A program made the position numbers and the translations under genes. Positions 17,823-26,129 of a stretch of DNA of 64,000 nucleotides are shown piece after piece; positions within the stretch are counted from its first letter, which is position 1, and every line of letters begins with the position of its first letter. The stretch spans positions 434,001 to 498,000 of the forward strand of contig NZ_CP011072.1 in the NCBI RefSeq assembly GCF_001190925.1. Direction: 5' to 3'. Origin of the DNA: Azoarcus sp. CIB. Its GTDB lineage: Bacteria > Pseudomonadota > Gammaproteobacteria > Burkholderiales > Rhodocyclaceae. The notes beneath the pieces were generated by a model. It made no database searches, had not been told where the DNA came from, and saw only the letters and a list, made by a program, of their open reading frames with translations.

Positions 17823-18461
17823 ATGAACATCGTTCTCATCGGCGCATCCGGTTATGTCGGCTCGGCCCTGCTGAAGGAGGCCCTCGCGCGCGGCCATCGC
17901 GTGACCGCCGTCGTCTCCAATCCCGCAAGGCTCGTGGGCCAGCCCGGCCTCGAAATCGTCCAGGCCGACGTGCTCGACGGCGCGGCGCTCGCGCCGCAGC
18001 TGCAGGGTCACGACGCGGTCGTGAGCGCCTTCAGCGGCCACGCGCAGGCGGACGTGTATGGCTACTACGTGCAGGGCATGCGCGCGATCATCGCCGCGGC
18101 GAAGCAGGCGCGCGTGCCGCGGCTGCTGGTCGTCGGCGGGGCGGGGAGCCTCGAGGTGGCGCCGGGCGTGCAGCTCGTCGACACGCCCGAATTCCCGGCG
18201 CAGTGGAAGGGCACGGCCGAAGGGGCGCGCGAGGCGCTGACGCTGCTGCGCGCCGAGCCGGAACTCGACTGGACGATGCTGAGTCCCTCGGCCCACCTGG
18301 AGCCGGGCGAGCGCACCGGCCGTTTCCGCCTCGGTACCGACCAGCTGCTCGTAGATGCGCAGGGCGAGAGCCGCATCTCGGTCGAGGACTACGCGGTCGC
18401 GATGATCGACGAGCTGGAGCGCCCGGCGCACTCGCGGCGGCGCTTCACGGCCGGCTACTGA
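17823..18461 (+). CDS. NmrA/YwnB-like NAD(P)-binding oxidoreductase
   Basis: 212-residue atypical SDR. The Rossmann glycine motif GASGYVGSALL is at residues 7-17 and later blocks VVSAFSGHAQ, RLLVVGGAGSLEVAPG and WTMLSPSAHLEPGERTGRFR fit the YwnB/NmrA-like group. ATG 17823 follows AAGGTG. Regulated probably by the divergent LysR protein, a frequent pairing for stress-inducible reductases or redox sensors of this group. Its end overlaps the convergent TIR-ankyrin gene by 7 bp. Confidence 0.83.
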   Translation: MNIVLIGASGYVGSALLKEALARGHRVTAVVSNPARLVGQPGLEIVQADVLDGAALAPQLQGHDAVVSAFSGHAQADVYGYYVQGMRAIIAAAKQARVPRLLVVGGAGSLEVAPGVQLVDTPEFPAQWKGTAEGAREALTLLRAEPELDWTMLSPSAHLEPGERTGRFRLGTDQLLVDAQGESRISVEDYAVAMIDELERPAHSRRRFTAGY

Positions 18462-20278
18462 TCGCGGGCGGGCCGCGCCGGCGGAGCGCCCAGGGTGCGC
18501 AATACGCCGTTGTGCCCGCCCTTCGCGGCGAGGCTGGCGGCGCTCGCGCCGTCCTCATTGAGGGCGCGCGGATTGGTGCCGCGGGCGAGCAGTGCGCGTA
18601 CGTAATCGTCGTTGCCGACCTGTGCGGCAACCATGAGTGCGGTCCAGCCGTTCTTCGTCGTGGCCTTGGCGTCGGCGCCGCGCTCCAGCAGCAGGGGCAG
18701 CACCTCGTTCCTGCTGCCGGCGGCGCGGATCAGCGGTGTCGCGCCGGAGTCGCTGCGCGCATCAAGCTCAGCGCCGGCGTCGAGCAGGCGGCGTGCAATC
18801 GTCGCCTGCGCGCTGCCGTAGCCGCCCGCGGCGGCCATCAGCGCGGTCTCGCCGCGGCCGTTGCGCGCGCCGATCGCAGCGCCTTTCGCCAGCAGGGCGT
18901 CGACGACCGCCGCATGGCCCCCCGCGGCGGCGGCCATCAGGGCCGTGTGCTCGCGGATGCCGCTCGGATCGGCGGTCGCGGCATTCACGTCGGCCCCCTT
19001 CTCGATCAGGAACAGCGCAACTTCGGGTGCGGGTTTGTGGAGCGCGAGCAGCAGCGGCGTCGGTTGCCAGTCCGCCATCGAGCGCGTGCGTGCTTCGACT
19101 TGCGCGCCCTTGTCGAGCAGGAGCTGCACGAGTTCGAGCTGCCGCTTGAGGTCTTCGCCCTCCTGACGGCTCGCGTCGACCGCGCGGTGCAGCGGCAGCC
19201 AGCCGTCAGGCTTGTCGGGGTTGGGGTTCGCGCCGCGCGCGAGCAGTTCGCGCACGGCGTCGAGCTTCAGCGCGCCGGCGGCAAGACCCAGTGCCGTATC
19301 GCGGTTTTCCTCGCGGTAGTCGACCTCCGCGCCGAGCTCGAGCAGGCGTTTCATGACCGCGAGATCGGTGTCGGCGGCGGCGACCATCGCGCGGTTGACG
19401 GCTTCGTGCGAGGGCTTTTGCGCGAGCAGCATCTCCAGCACCTCGGCCCGGCCGGCGCCGGCGGCCCACGGCAGGGCGCGATCCACGCCCGCACCGGCCT
19501 TCACGAGTTGCTGCGCGAGGGCGAGGTGGCCCGCGCCCGCTGCGCGCATCAGCGCCGTGACGTCGCCCGCATCCACGCTGTCGACCGGCATGCCGGCGCG
19601 CAGATACAGCGCGACCGCGTCGGCGTCGTTCTTCTCGGCGAGCTCGACGAAGGTCGCGGGATCCCACGCGAGGCCCATCTGGTTGATGCGCACGCGCACC
19701 TTGTCGGGCGTGTCGACGACCAGCGGGTAGGCCCACAGGCCGACGAGGAGTGCCGCCACGAGCGCGACCGCCGCCTGCAGCGGGCCCTGGCGCAGCAGGC
19801 GGAAGAGGGTGTGGCGCCAGCCCGGCGCGAGGATGCGGATGAGCTCGGTGAGGTCGCGGTCGAAGCTCGTGTTGCGGATCTCGAAGGCGTTGCGCTGGGC
19901 GAGCGGCGCGAGTCCGCCGGGCAGGTCCTGCGCGCGCGGCATTGCGGCGTCCTGCAGCAGCACCGGGATCACGCGCATGCCGCGCTTGAGCGCGCCGAGG
20001 ATTTCGATGCGCACGAAGTCGCCGTCGTCGGCCAGGCGCCAGCGTCCCTCGTCGTCGGTCGCGGTGAGCCAGCGCGGGCCGATCAGCACCAGCAACACGT
20101 CGGCCTGGCGGATCCTGTGCCGGATCGCCTCGACGAAGTCCTCGCCGGCGGGAATCGCGTCGACGTCGCGGAACACGCGCTCCCGGCCGAACTGCCCGAC
20201 GAGGCGGTCGAAGATGCGGCCCGCGTCGCCGCTGGCGTCGTCCCGCCGGTAGCTGATGAAGATCGCCGGATTCGCCAT
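18455..20278 (-). CDS. TIR domain - membrane segment - ankyrin repeat protein
   Basis: 607 residues, start MANPAIFISYRRDDA preceded by GGGGGCGAAGCG. Residues ~4-140 are a TIR domain: FISYRRDD, FRDVDAIPAGEDFVEAI, VLLVLIGPRW. Glu92 in DFVRIEILGAL occupies the position of the catalytic glutamate of TIR NADases. One hydrophobic segment lies at ~167-187. Residues ~205-600 form roughly eleven ankyrin-type repeats (DVTALMRAAGAGHLALAQQLVKAGA, NGWTALMVAAQVGNDDYVRALLARG). With the TIR inside, the ankyrin part would be periplasmic; if the segment is not membrane-spanning, both are cytosolic. Role unknown; signalling or defence is possible. It follows the MoaD-like gene by 83 bp in the same direction. 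Confidence 0.88.
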   Translation of the reverse strand: MANPAIFISYRRDDASGDAGRIFDRLVGQFGRERVFRDVDAIPAGEDFVEAIRHRIRQADVLLVLIGPRWLTATDDEGRWRLADDGDFVRIEILGALKRGMRVIPVLLQDAAMPRAQDLPGGLAPLAQRNAFEIRNTSFDRDLTELIRILAPGWRHTLFRLLRQGPLQAAVALVAALLVGLWAYPLVVDTPDKVRVRINQMGLAWDPATFVELAEKNDADAVALYLRAGMPVDSVDAGDVTALMRAAGAGHLALAQQLVKAGAGVDRALPWAAGAGRAEVLEMLLAQKPSHEAVNRAMVAAADTDLAVMKRLLELGAEVDYREENRDTALGLAAGALKLDAVRELLARGANPNPDKPDGWLPLHRAVDASRQEGEDLKRQLELVQLLLDKGAQVEARTRSMADWQPTPLLLALHKPAPEVALFLIEKGADVNAATADPSGIREHTALMAAAAGGHAAVVDALLAKGAAIGARNGRGETALMAAAGGYGSAQATIARRLLDAGAELDARSDSGATPLIRAAGSRNEVLPLLLERGADAKATTKNGWTALMVAAQVGNDDYVRALLARGTNPRALNEDGASAASLAAKGGHNGVLRTLGAPPARPARDQ

Positions 20279-20361
20279 CGCTTCGCCCCCGTCTGTGCGT
20301 GCGCCTGCACCGGTCGTGGCGGCGGCCCGATGCGACCGGAATGTGCCCGACAGTATGCAGC

Positions 20362-20628
20362 CTAGCCGCCGCTCAGCGCGCCGACAACGAGGAGTTCGTC
20401 GCCGTCGGCGAGCGCGTGCGACAGCGCGAGGGCGGGCTGGCGGTTGATGAAGAAGCGCACGTGCGGACGGATCGCGCCGTGTTCGTCGACCACGCGGAAG
20501 CGCAGGCCGGGATGGCGGCGGTCGAGGTCGTCGAGGACTTCGCCCAGCGTCGTGCCCTCGGCGACGAGTTGCGACTGGCCGCCGGTGTAGCTGTAGAGCT
20601 GGCCGGGGACGACGACGCGGATGCTCAT
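20362..20628 (-). CDS. MoaD/ThiS-like ubiquitin-fold protein ending in Gly-Gly
   Basis: 88 residues: IRVVVPGQLYSYTGGQSQLVAEGTTLGEVLDDLDRRHPG, then NRQPALALSHALADGDELLVVGALSGG. The beta-grasp pattern and terminal Gly-Gly match sulfur-carrier proteins activated by an E1-like enzyme. Its ATG overlaps the stop of the BNR gene (TGATG), so translation is coupled. No moaE, moeB or thi gene is near, so it is not part of standard molybdopterin or thiamine synthesis here. Coupling with a BNR-propeller protein is seen in other genomes, function unknown. Confidence 0.82.
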   Translation of the reverse strand: MSIRVVVPGQLYSYTGGQSQLVAEGTTLGEVLDDLDRRHPGLRFRVVDEHGAIRPHVRFFINRQPALALSHALADGDELLVVGALSGG

Positions 20629-21746
20629 CACGCGGGCGCGGCGAACTCGACGGAGAAGATTTCCGGCAGGTGCTCGGCGAGGCACAGCCAGGTGTCGCCC
20701 TCGTCGTGGCTGCCCCACAGCTCGCCACAGGTGGTGCCGAAATACAGCCCGAGCGGCTTGCCGGCGTCGGCGCAGAAGGCCTGGCGCTTCACCGTCCACC
20801 AGGCGTGGCCGCGCGGCAGGCCGTTGTCCTGGCGCTCCCAGCTTTCGCCGCCGTCGCGGCTGCGATACACGGCAGGCTTGCCGCCGGGCGAGGTGCGCGG
20901 CCAGTTCTCGTTGCCGTCCATCGGGAACACCCACAGCGTGTCGGGGTCGCGCGGATGGAGCACGATCGGGAAGCCGATGTCGCCGATCTCGGCGGGCATC
21001 GCGCGGCCGATGCGTTGCCAGCGGTCGCCGGGGCGGTCGAGGCGGTAGATGCCGCAGTGGTTTTGCTGGTACAGGCGGTCCGGGGCGAGCGGATGCAGCG
21101 CGACGCGGTGCGGATCGTGGCCGACGTCGGCATCGGGGTCGGGGAGGAAGTCGGCGGCGATGCCGCGGTTGAGTGCGCGCCAGTTCGCGCCGGCGTCGGT
21201 GCTCTCGAAGGTGCCGCCGGAGGACACTGACACGTACAGGTGGCGTGCGTCGCGCGGGTCGATGCAGATCGAGTGGAGCGGCGGGCCGCCCGGAATCGGG
21301 CCGATGACCTCGCGCAGGTTGGGCAGCAGTTCGTGGTTGAAGCCCGGTACTTCCTGCCAGGTGTCGCCGCCATCCTCCGAGCGGAAGAGCCCCGGCGGCA
21401 CGGTGCCGGCATACCATACGCCCGGCTCCGAGGCGTGGCCCGGGGCGAGCCAGAAGACGATGTCCACGCTCGCCGCCTTGGGGTCGGCCGACGGCGCGAA
21501 GGCGGGCGGTCTGGTCGCCTCCTGCCAGCGCTCACCGAGGTCGGTCGAGCGGAACACCGTGGGGCCCAGGTGCCCCGGACGCGTGCCCAGCAGCAGCGTC
21601 TTGCGGTCGCGCGGGTCGAGCACCATGTGGTGTACCGCGGAGCCGAGGAAATGCGGCCCGGTGAGGCGCCACTCGCGCCGCCCGGCGTCGCTGTGCAGGA
21701 GGAACGCACCCTTGCGCGTTCCGATCAGCAATACGATCTGGTCCAT
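20628..21746 (-). CDS. BNR/sialidase-like beta-propeller protein
   Basis: 372 residues, cytosolic (no signal peptide). Repeated Asp-box motifs SxDxGxxW mark a propeller of the sialidase/glycosyl hydrolase BNR type: STDLGERWQ, SEDGGDTWQEV, STDAGANWRAL, SRDGGESWERQ, SHDEGDTWLCL. No sialidase catalytic triad is apparent, so enzymatic activity should not be assumed. First gene of a co-directional set with the MoaD-like and TIR-ankyrin genes. Confidence 0.85.
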   Translation of the reverse strand: MDQIVLLIGTRKGAFLLHSDAGRREWRLTGPHFLGSAVHHMVLDPRDRKTLLLGTRPGHLGPTVFRSTDLGERWQEATRPPAFAPSADPKAASVDIVFWLAPGHASEPGVWYAGTVPPGLFRSEDGGDTWQEVPGFNHELLPNLREVIGPIPGGPPLHSICIDPRDARHLYVSVSSGGTFESTDAGANWRALNRGIAADFLPDPDADVGHDPHRVALHPLAPDRLYQQNHCGIYRLDRPGDRWQRIGRAMPAEIGDIGFPIVLHPRDPDTLWVFPMDGNENWPRTSPGGKPAVYRSRDGGESWERQDNGLPRGHAWWTVKRQAFCADAGKPLGLYFGTTCGELWGSHDEGDTWLCLAEHLPEIFSVEFAAPA

Positions 21747-21835
21747 GCGCTCGCCCTCCTAAGACTCTCAGGATAGTCGCTGAGGATGACGAAACAAGCA
21801 CGACGGCGTTAGGGGTTTTGCGCTCGCTGCCGTTG

Positions 21836-21860
21836 TTCCTCCCCCTTGAAGGGGAGGAAG
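21836..21860. repeat. Palindrome of the CCCCTTGAAGGGG family
   Basis: TTCCTCCCCC-TTGAA-GGGGAGGAA in the spacer between the BNR gene and the PsiF-repeat gene. Same core as the composite element at 6345-6443. Confidence 0.7.
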
Positions 21861-21892
21861 CAACCGTGCCGGGGTCGGGAGCGCGTGTCTTC

Positions 21893-22177
21893 TTACTTGG
21901 CTGCCTTCATGTCGGCCTGGCACTTCTTCATGAAGGAGTTCTTCGCTGCGCCGGCGAGCGCCTTGCCGTTCTTGTCGAGGGCCTTCGCCGAGCATTCGGT
22001 GTTCACGGCCTCGGTGTGGCACTTCTTCATGAAGGACGACTTGGCGGCGCCGACGAGCGCCTTGCCGTTCTTGTCGATGGCCTTGGATTCGCACATCGAA
22101 TCGCCGGCGGGGGCCTGCGCGAAGGCCGAACCGGCGACGAACAGGCTGGCGAGAACGGCGGTGATCAAGCGGGACAT
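21893..22177 (-). CDS. PsiF-repeat periplasmic protein
   Basis: 94 residues with a signal peptide (MSRLITAVLASLFVAGSAFA) and two tandem copies of a ~35-residue unit: CESKAIDKNGKALVGAAKSSFMKKC and CSAKALDKNGKALAGAAKNSFMKKC. Each unit has a cysteine at either end, as in the PsiF phosphate-starvation repeat. AAGGAG precedes ATG 22177. A pho-type promoter is not obvious. Function of PsiF proteins is unknown. Confidence 0.85.
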   Translation of the reverse strand: MSRLITAVLASLFVAGSAFAQAPAGDSMCESKAIDKNGKALVGAAKSSFMKKCHTEAVNTECSAKALDKNGKALAGAAKNSFMKKCQADMKAAK

Positions 22178-22365
22178 GCGGGTATCTCCTTGTTGTACGG
22201 GGTACGTCGCACGGAGCATATGCGTCCTGCCGCCAGCGGCGTTCCGTAGTGGTTGTGTCGAGAGCTGCGGTCATGCACCTGCGTGCATCAATATAACGCG
22301 CGATTACCCGATGCGGGTGACAACGATTGCCGACGAGCGATGCGCGCCGCGCCGCTGAAAAAGCG

Positions 22366-22390
22366 AAAGGGCGCCGGAGCGCCCTTTTGG
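22366..22390 (-). terminator. Terminator of fpr
   Basis: AAAGGGCGC (22366-22374), CGGA, GCGCCCTTT (22379-22387): perfect 9-bp stem just downstream of the fpr stop, and the minus strand continues CGCTTTTTC. Confidence 0.8.
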
Positions 22391-22412
22391 TCCTGCCGCC
22401 GGTTGGGCAGGA

Positions 22413-23189
22413 TTACTTTTCGACGAAGGCGTGTTCGATGACGTAGTCGCCCGGCTCGCCGATGCGCTTCGACATCTTGAAGCCGCGGCGGTCGAGCAGC
22501 TCGCGCGAGCTCTTGAGCATCGCGGCGCTGCCGCAGATCATCACGCGGTCGACGGCGGGGTCGAGCGGGGGCAGGCCGATGTCCTCGAACAGCTTGCCGC
22601 TTTCGATCAGGTCAGTGAAGCGGCCCTGGTTGCGGAAGGGTTCGCGCGTCACGGTGGGGTAGTAGATCAGCTTCTCGCGCACCGCTTCGCCGAGGAATTC
22701 ATGCTGCGGCAGTTCGTGCGTGATGTAGTGCTCGTAGGCAACTTCGCTGACGTGGCGCACACCGTGGATCAGGACGACCTTTTCGAAGCGGTCATACACG
22801 TCGAGGTCGCGGATCACGCTCATGAAGGGGGCGAGGCCGGTGCCGGTCGAGAACAGGTACAGATGCTTGCCGGGTAGCAGGTCGTGCAGCACCAGTGTGC
22901 CGGTCGGCTTGCGCGAGACCAGGATGTCGTCGCCGGGCTGCACCTTTTGCAGGCGCGAGGTGAGCGGGCCGTCGGCCACCTTGATGCTGAAGAACTCGAG
23001 GTTCTCCTCGTAGTTCGCGCTGGCGATCGAATAGGCGCGCATCAGCGGTCGTCCCTCGACTTCGAGGCCGATCATCACGAACTGGCCGTTCTCGTAGCGC
23101 AGCGCGCGGTCGCGCGTCGTGGTGAAGGAGAACAGCGTGTCGTTCCAGTGATGCACGCTGACGATCTTTTCGGTGATGAAGGCGGCCAT
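22413..23189 (-). CDS. fpr: Ferredoxin/flavodoxin--NADP+ reductase
   Basis: 258 residues. Soluble FAD enzyme exchanging electrons between NADPH and ferredoxin or flavodoxin. FAD site: RAYSIASANYEENLEFFSIKV; NADP site: LYLFSTGTGLAPFMSVIRD; C-terminal CGSAAMLKSSRELLDRRGF. It ends with AFVEK, as in the bacterial Fpr group. Monocistronic with its own terminator; roles in oxidative stress or FeS maintenance are typical. Confidence 0.94.
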   Translation of the reverse strand: MAAFITEKIVSVHHWNDTLFSFTTTRDRALRYENGQFVMIGLEVEGRPLMRAYSIASANYEENLEFFSIKVADGPLTSRLQKVQPGDDILVSRKPTGTLVLHDLLPGKHLYLFSTGTGLAPFMSVIRDLDVYDRFEKVVLIHGVRHVSEVAYEHYITHELPQHEFLGEAVREKLIYYPTVTREPFRNQGRFTDLIESGKLFEDIGLPPLDPAVDRVMICGSAAMLKSSRELLDRRGFKMSKRIGEPGDYVIEHAFVEK

Positions 23190-23280
23190 GTCCGGTCTTT
23201 CGATTCAGGGATGTGAGGTGCGAATTTTACTGTTGCACTGCAGCGTGCGGGGCTATATGGACTAGCGAATAAGTTATATG

Positions 23281-23331
23281 GACGGGGTTAGTCGCCAAAG
23301 ATTAAGAAGATTTAATTCCTTGGCCCCGTCA
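23281..23331. repeat. Nested AT-cored inverted repeat
   Basis: GACGGGG at 23281-23287 and CCCCGTC at 23325-23331 enclose CCAA/TTGG and ATTAA/TTAAT arms. The core is strikingly AT-rich for this genome. It lies upstream of the SagB gene in a 279-bp spacer without a clear gene. On the minus strand a stretch at ~23311-23400 reads MFIDLGRLKAFKGSQNYPLPAG, possibly a gene scrap, but I cannot assign it. Confidence 0.45.
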
Positions 23332-23468
23332 CCGCGCCGGCCGGAAGCGGGTAGTTCTGGCTGCCCTTGAACGCCTTGAGCCGGCCGAGGTCGATGAACA
23401 TGCTGCGCGACGCCGCTGTCGGACTCCTGTGCCGAGGCGGTGGCGCGATGAATTGCTAGGGAGACGGG

Positions 23469-25103
23469 ATGGCGCACGAGCCTGCAGCATCGTCGACGGA
23501 CAGCGGGAAGGTCGCCGCCGTGCTCGCCTACCATGAGCATAGCAAGCATCGGCCGGAGCGCTACGCGCCGGGGCCGGGACGGCTTGATTGGGCGAACCAG
23601 CCGGATCCGTGGCGCCATTGGGACGGTGCCGCGCGCACGATCCTGCCGCTCGCGGCGGACGGCCTCGCGATGCGCTACGCCGCCTTGCGCCGCGGCGAGC
23701 CGCCGCCACCCGCGCCCTTCGATCTCGAGCATCTGGGCATCCTGTTCGAGCTCTCGCTCGCGTTGTCGGCATGGAAGGAGTTCGGCGGCGCGCGCTGGGC
23801 GCTGCGCTGCAACCCGTCGAGCGGCAACCTGCATCCGACCGAGGGCTACCTGATCGCACCGGCGCTGCCCGGCATCCCGGCCGGCGTGCACCATTACCTG
23901 AGCCGCGAGCACGTGCTGGAGCAGCGTGCGGCGCCGCCCGAGGGATGGGATGCAGCCTTCGGCGGGGAGGGGGTGCTGGTCGCGCTGAGCTCGATCCACT
24001 GGCGCGAGGCATGGAAGTACGGCATGCGCGCGTGGCGCTACTGCCAGCACGACTGCGGCCATGCGGTGGCCGCGCTGACGCTTGCAGCCGCGGCGCTCGG
24101 CTGGCCGGCGCGGGTGCTCGACCGCGTCGGCGACGCCGATATCGCTCAGCTGCTGGGGCTGGATCGTGCGGCGGACTTCGGCGGCGCCGAGCGCGAGGCG
24201 CCCGAGGTGCTACTGCAGCTCGGCGCGGCGGGGGGCGGAATCGACGTCGCTGCGCTGCTCGCGTTCGCGGCGCAGGCCGGTTGGCACGGACGCGCCAACC
24301 GCCTGAGTTCGGCGCATGTCGACTGGCCGGACATCGCCGTCGTCGATGCCGCCGCGCGCAAGCCGCGCACGGCCGCGGCGGATGCTCCGGTACCTGCGGC
24401 GTTGCCTCCGCCCGCCGCGCCGGTGCTGGACCTGTTGGTTGCGACGCTCGCGCGCCAGCGCCGCAGCGCGGTCGCCTTCGACGGTGTGACGACGATGGCT
24501 GCCGAAGCCTTCTTCGCCGCGCTCGATGCGTTGCTGCCGCGTGCGGGCGTGCCGCCGTGGTCGGCCTGGCCGTGGCCGCCGCAGGTGCATCCGGCGCTCT
24601 TCGTGCATCGCGTCGACGGGCTGGAGCCGGGGCTCTACGTGCTGGTGCGCGATCCGGCGGCACTCGCCGGGCTGCGCGGGGCGATGCGTGCGGACTGGCT
24701 GTGGCACAAGGTGGGTCCGGCGCACCTGCCGCTCTACCTGCTGATCCCCTACGACCTGCGTGAAACGGCGCAGCTCGTCAGCTGCCATCAGGAGATCGCG
24801 GCTGAGGGGTGCTTCGCGCTCGGCATGCTGGCGCGCACGGGGCTGGTCGCGCGCGAGCCGTGGCGCTATGCGCAGCTCTTCCGCGAATGCGGCATGCTCG
24901 GCCACGTGCTGTACCTGGAGGCCGAGGCGGCGGGGCTGCGCGGCACCGGCATCGGCTGCTTCTTCGACGACACGATGCACGAGCTGCTGGGCCTCGCCGG
25001 CGGCGAATGGCAGAGCCTCTACCACTTCACCGTCGGCGGGCCGGTCGAGGATGGGCGCCTTAGTTCCTTGCCGCCGTATGCTGGGCGCGGCTCCGGAGCC
25101 TAG
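23469..25103 (+). CDS. SagB/ThcOx-type nitroreductase-fold oxidoreductase
   Basis: 544 residues with two nitroreductase-like halves. The first has YHEHSKHRPERYAPGP, ALRCNPSSGNLHPTEGYLI and GVHHYLSREHVLE; the second includes LARQRRSAVAFDG, HPALFVHRVDGLEPGLYVLVRD and GLRGTGIGCFFDDTMHELLGL. These are features of SagB-like FMN dehydrogenases, which in azol(in)e peptide clusters oxidise azolines. There is no cyclodehydratase or precursor peptide gene alongside, so it belongs to the stand-alone type of unknown substrate. The stop shares the CTAG tetranucleotide with the convergent ferritin-like gene. Confidence 0.85.
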   Translation: MAHEPAASSTDSGKVAAVLAYHEHSKHRPERYAPGPGRLDWANQPDPWRHWDGAARTILPLAADGLAMRYAALRRGEPPPPAPFDLEHLGILFELSLALSAWKEFGGARWALRCNPSSGNLHPTEGYLIAPALPGIPAGVHHYLSREHVLEQRAAPPEGWDAAFGGEGVLVALSSIHWREAWKYGMRAWRYCQHDCGHAVAALTLAAAALGWPARVLDRVGDADIAQLLGLDRAADFGGAEREAPEVLLQLGAAGGGIDVAALLAFAAQAGWHGRANRLSSAHVDWPDIAVVDAAARKPRTAAADAPVPAALPPPAAPVLDLLVATLARQRRSAVAFDGVTTMAAEAFFAALDALLPRAGVPPWSAWPWPPQVHPALFVHRVDGLEPGLYVLVRDPAALAGLRGAMRADWLWHKVGPAHLPLYLLIPYDLRETAQLVSCHQEIAAEGCFALGMLARTGLVAREPWRYAQLFRECGMLGHVLYLEAEAAGLRGTGIGCFFDDTMHELLGLAGGEWQSLYHFTVGGPVEDGRLSSLPPYAGRGSGA

Positions 25104-25567
25104 GTCGGCCGCGCCGGCGCAAAGGTCGACAGGTCGCCCGGCTTGCGCAGCATCTTGTCGACTTCCGCGAGATGCAATTCCTCGGTTTGGACCATCTGGC
25201 GCGCATATTCCTCGAGCGCGACCGAGCGGTCCGCGACCAGGGCGAGCAGTTCGTCGTAGAGCTTCAGCGCGCCGCGTTCCGCTTCGAGCGATTCGCGCAG
25301 CATCGCGCCGATGTCGTGCTGGTGCGAGTCGAGCAGCGGTCCGATCGCGAGCGAGGGGTGCGCGCCCAGCGTGGTGACCCATTCGCCGGCCATGCGCGCG
25401 TGTTGCAGCGATTCTTCCGCCTGCGCGTTCAGCCACGACACGATCGGAATGCGCCCGAAGCCGAATACGAGGAAGGAGTAATGCGTGTAGCGCACGACTC
25501 CGGCCAGTTCCGCCTCGAGGATATGGTTCAGCGCTGCAACGACCGCTTCCTTGTCGAGTTCCGCCAT
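25100..25567 (-). CDS. Ferritin-like (bacterioferritin-type) di-iron protein
   Basis: 155 residues with a four-helix ferritin fold. Di-iron ligands are present: EAELAGVVRYTHY, EESLQHARMAGEW, ESLEAERGALKLY and QTEELHLAEVDKML. In haem-binding Bfr an EMKHA motif supplies the haem methionine; here it reads ESLQHA, so haem binding at that site is unlikely. ATG 25567 follows AGGAG. It could store iron or protect against oxidants; size suggests a shell-forming protein. Confidence 0.85.
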   Translation of the reverse strand: MAELDKEAVVAALNHILEAELAGVVRYTHYSFLVFGFGRIPIVSWLNAQAEESLQHARMAGEWVTTLGAHPSLAIGPLLDSHQHDIGAMLRESLEAERGALKLYDELLALVADRSVALEEYARQMVQTEELHLAEVDKMLRKPGDLSTFAPARPT

Positions 25568-25669
25568 GATGTCCGCTCCTGTGCTTGTCGCCGTGCGATG
25601 CGGCACGGCGTTGCTACCCCACTCTAGACCACTGCGACCGCGGCTGCAGAGAGGGGCGGGGTCGGCGGA

Positions 25670-26107
25670 TCAGGCGGGCGGGAGGGGCTTCACGAGGGTC
25701 ACGGGGACCGGCGACCGCTCCAGCACCGCGTGAGCGACGGAGCCGAGCAGCGCCTGCAGCAGCGCGCCGCGGCCATGCGTGCCCATGACGATCTTGTCGA
25801 AGCGGTGCTCGGTTGCGTAGCGGACGATGGTGTCGGCGACGTGGCCGATCGCGATGTGTTGCGTGTAGGGCATGCCGGCCGCGTCGAGCGCCGCCCTGGC
25901 GGTGGCCAATGCGGCGAGGCCTTCCTCGCGGTGCCAGGTTTCGAGTTCGTCGTGGCTGACGAAGCTGCGGGCGTGGCCGTCCACGGGGATCTGCACGTTG
26001 AGCAGGTGGATGTCGAGCTCGCCGCTGAGCGCGGGTAGCTTCATGAGGTGGTCGAGCACGCGGTTGGCGTTCTCCGAGCCGTCGAGGGGTACGAGTACCT
26101 TGAGCAT
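25670..26107 (-). CDS. Universal stress protein, UspA family
   Basis: 145 residues, single Usp domain: MLKVLVPLDGSENANRVLDHL at the start, GHVADTIVRYATEHRFDKIVMGTHGRGALLQALLGSVAHAVLERSPVPVTLV at the end. The G-2x-G-9x-G(S/T) ATP-binding motif is visible (GTHGRGALLQALLGSVA). AAGGAG precedes ATG 26107 by 6 nt; the GTG one codon earlier is too close. 23 bp after the TerC gene, same direction. Confidence 0.9.
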   Translation of the reverse strand: MLKVLVPLDGSENANRVLDHLMKLPALSGELDIHLLNVQIPVDGHARSFVSHDELETWHREEGLAALATARAALDAAGMPYTQHIAIGHVADTIVRYATEHRFDKIVMGTHGRGALLQALLGSVAHAVLERSPVPVTLVKPLPPA

Positions 26108-26129
26108 CACGATCTCCTTGTCAGCACGG

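Noticed and set aside
17735-20365. 876-codon plus-strand open frame
   Set aside because: Antisense shadow of the TIR-ankyrin gene and a frame-shadow of the NmrA-like gene; composition is Arg/His/Ala-rich with no family motif.
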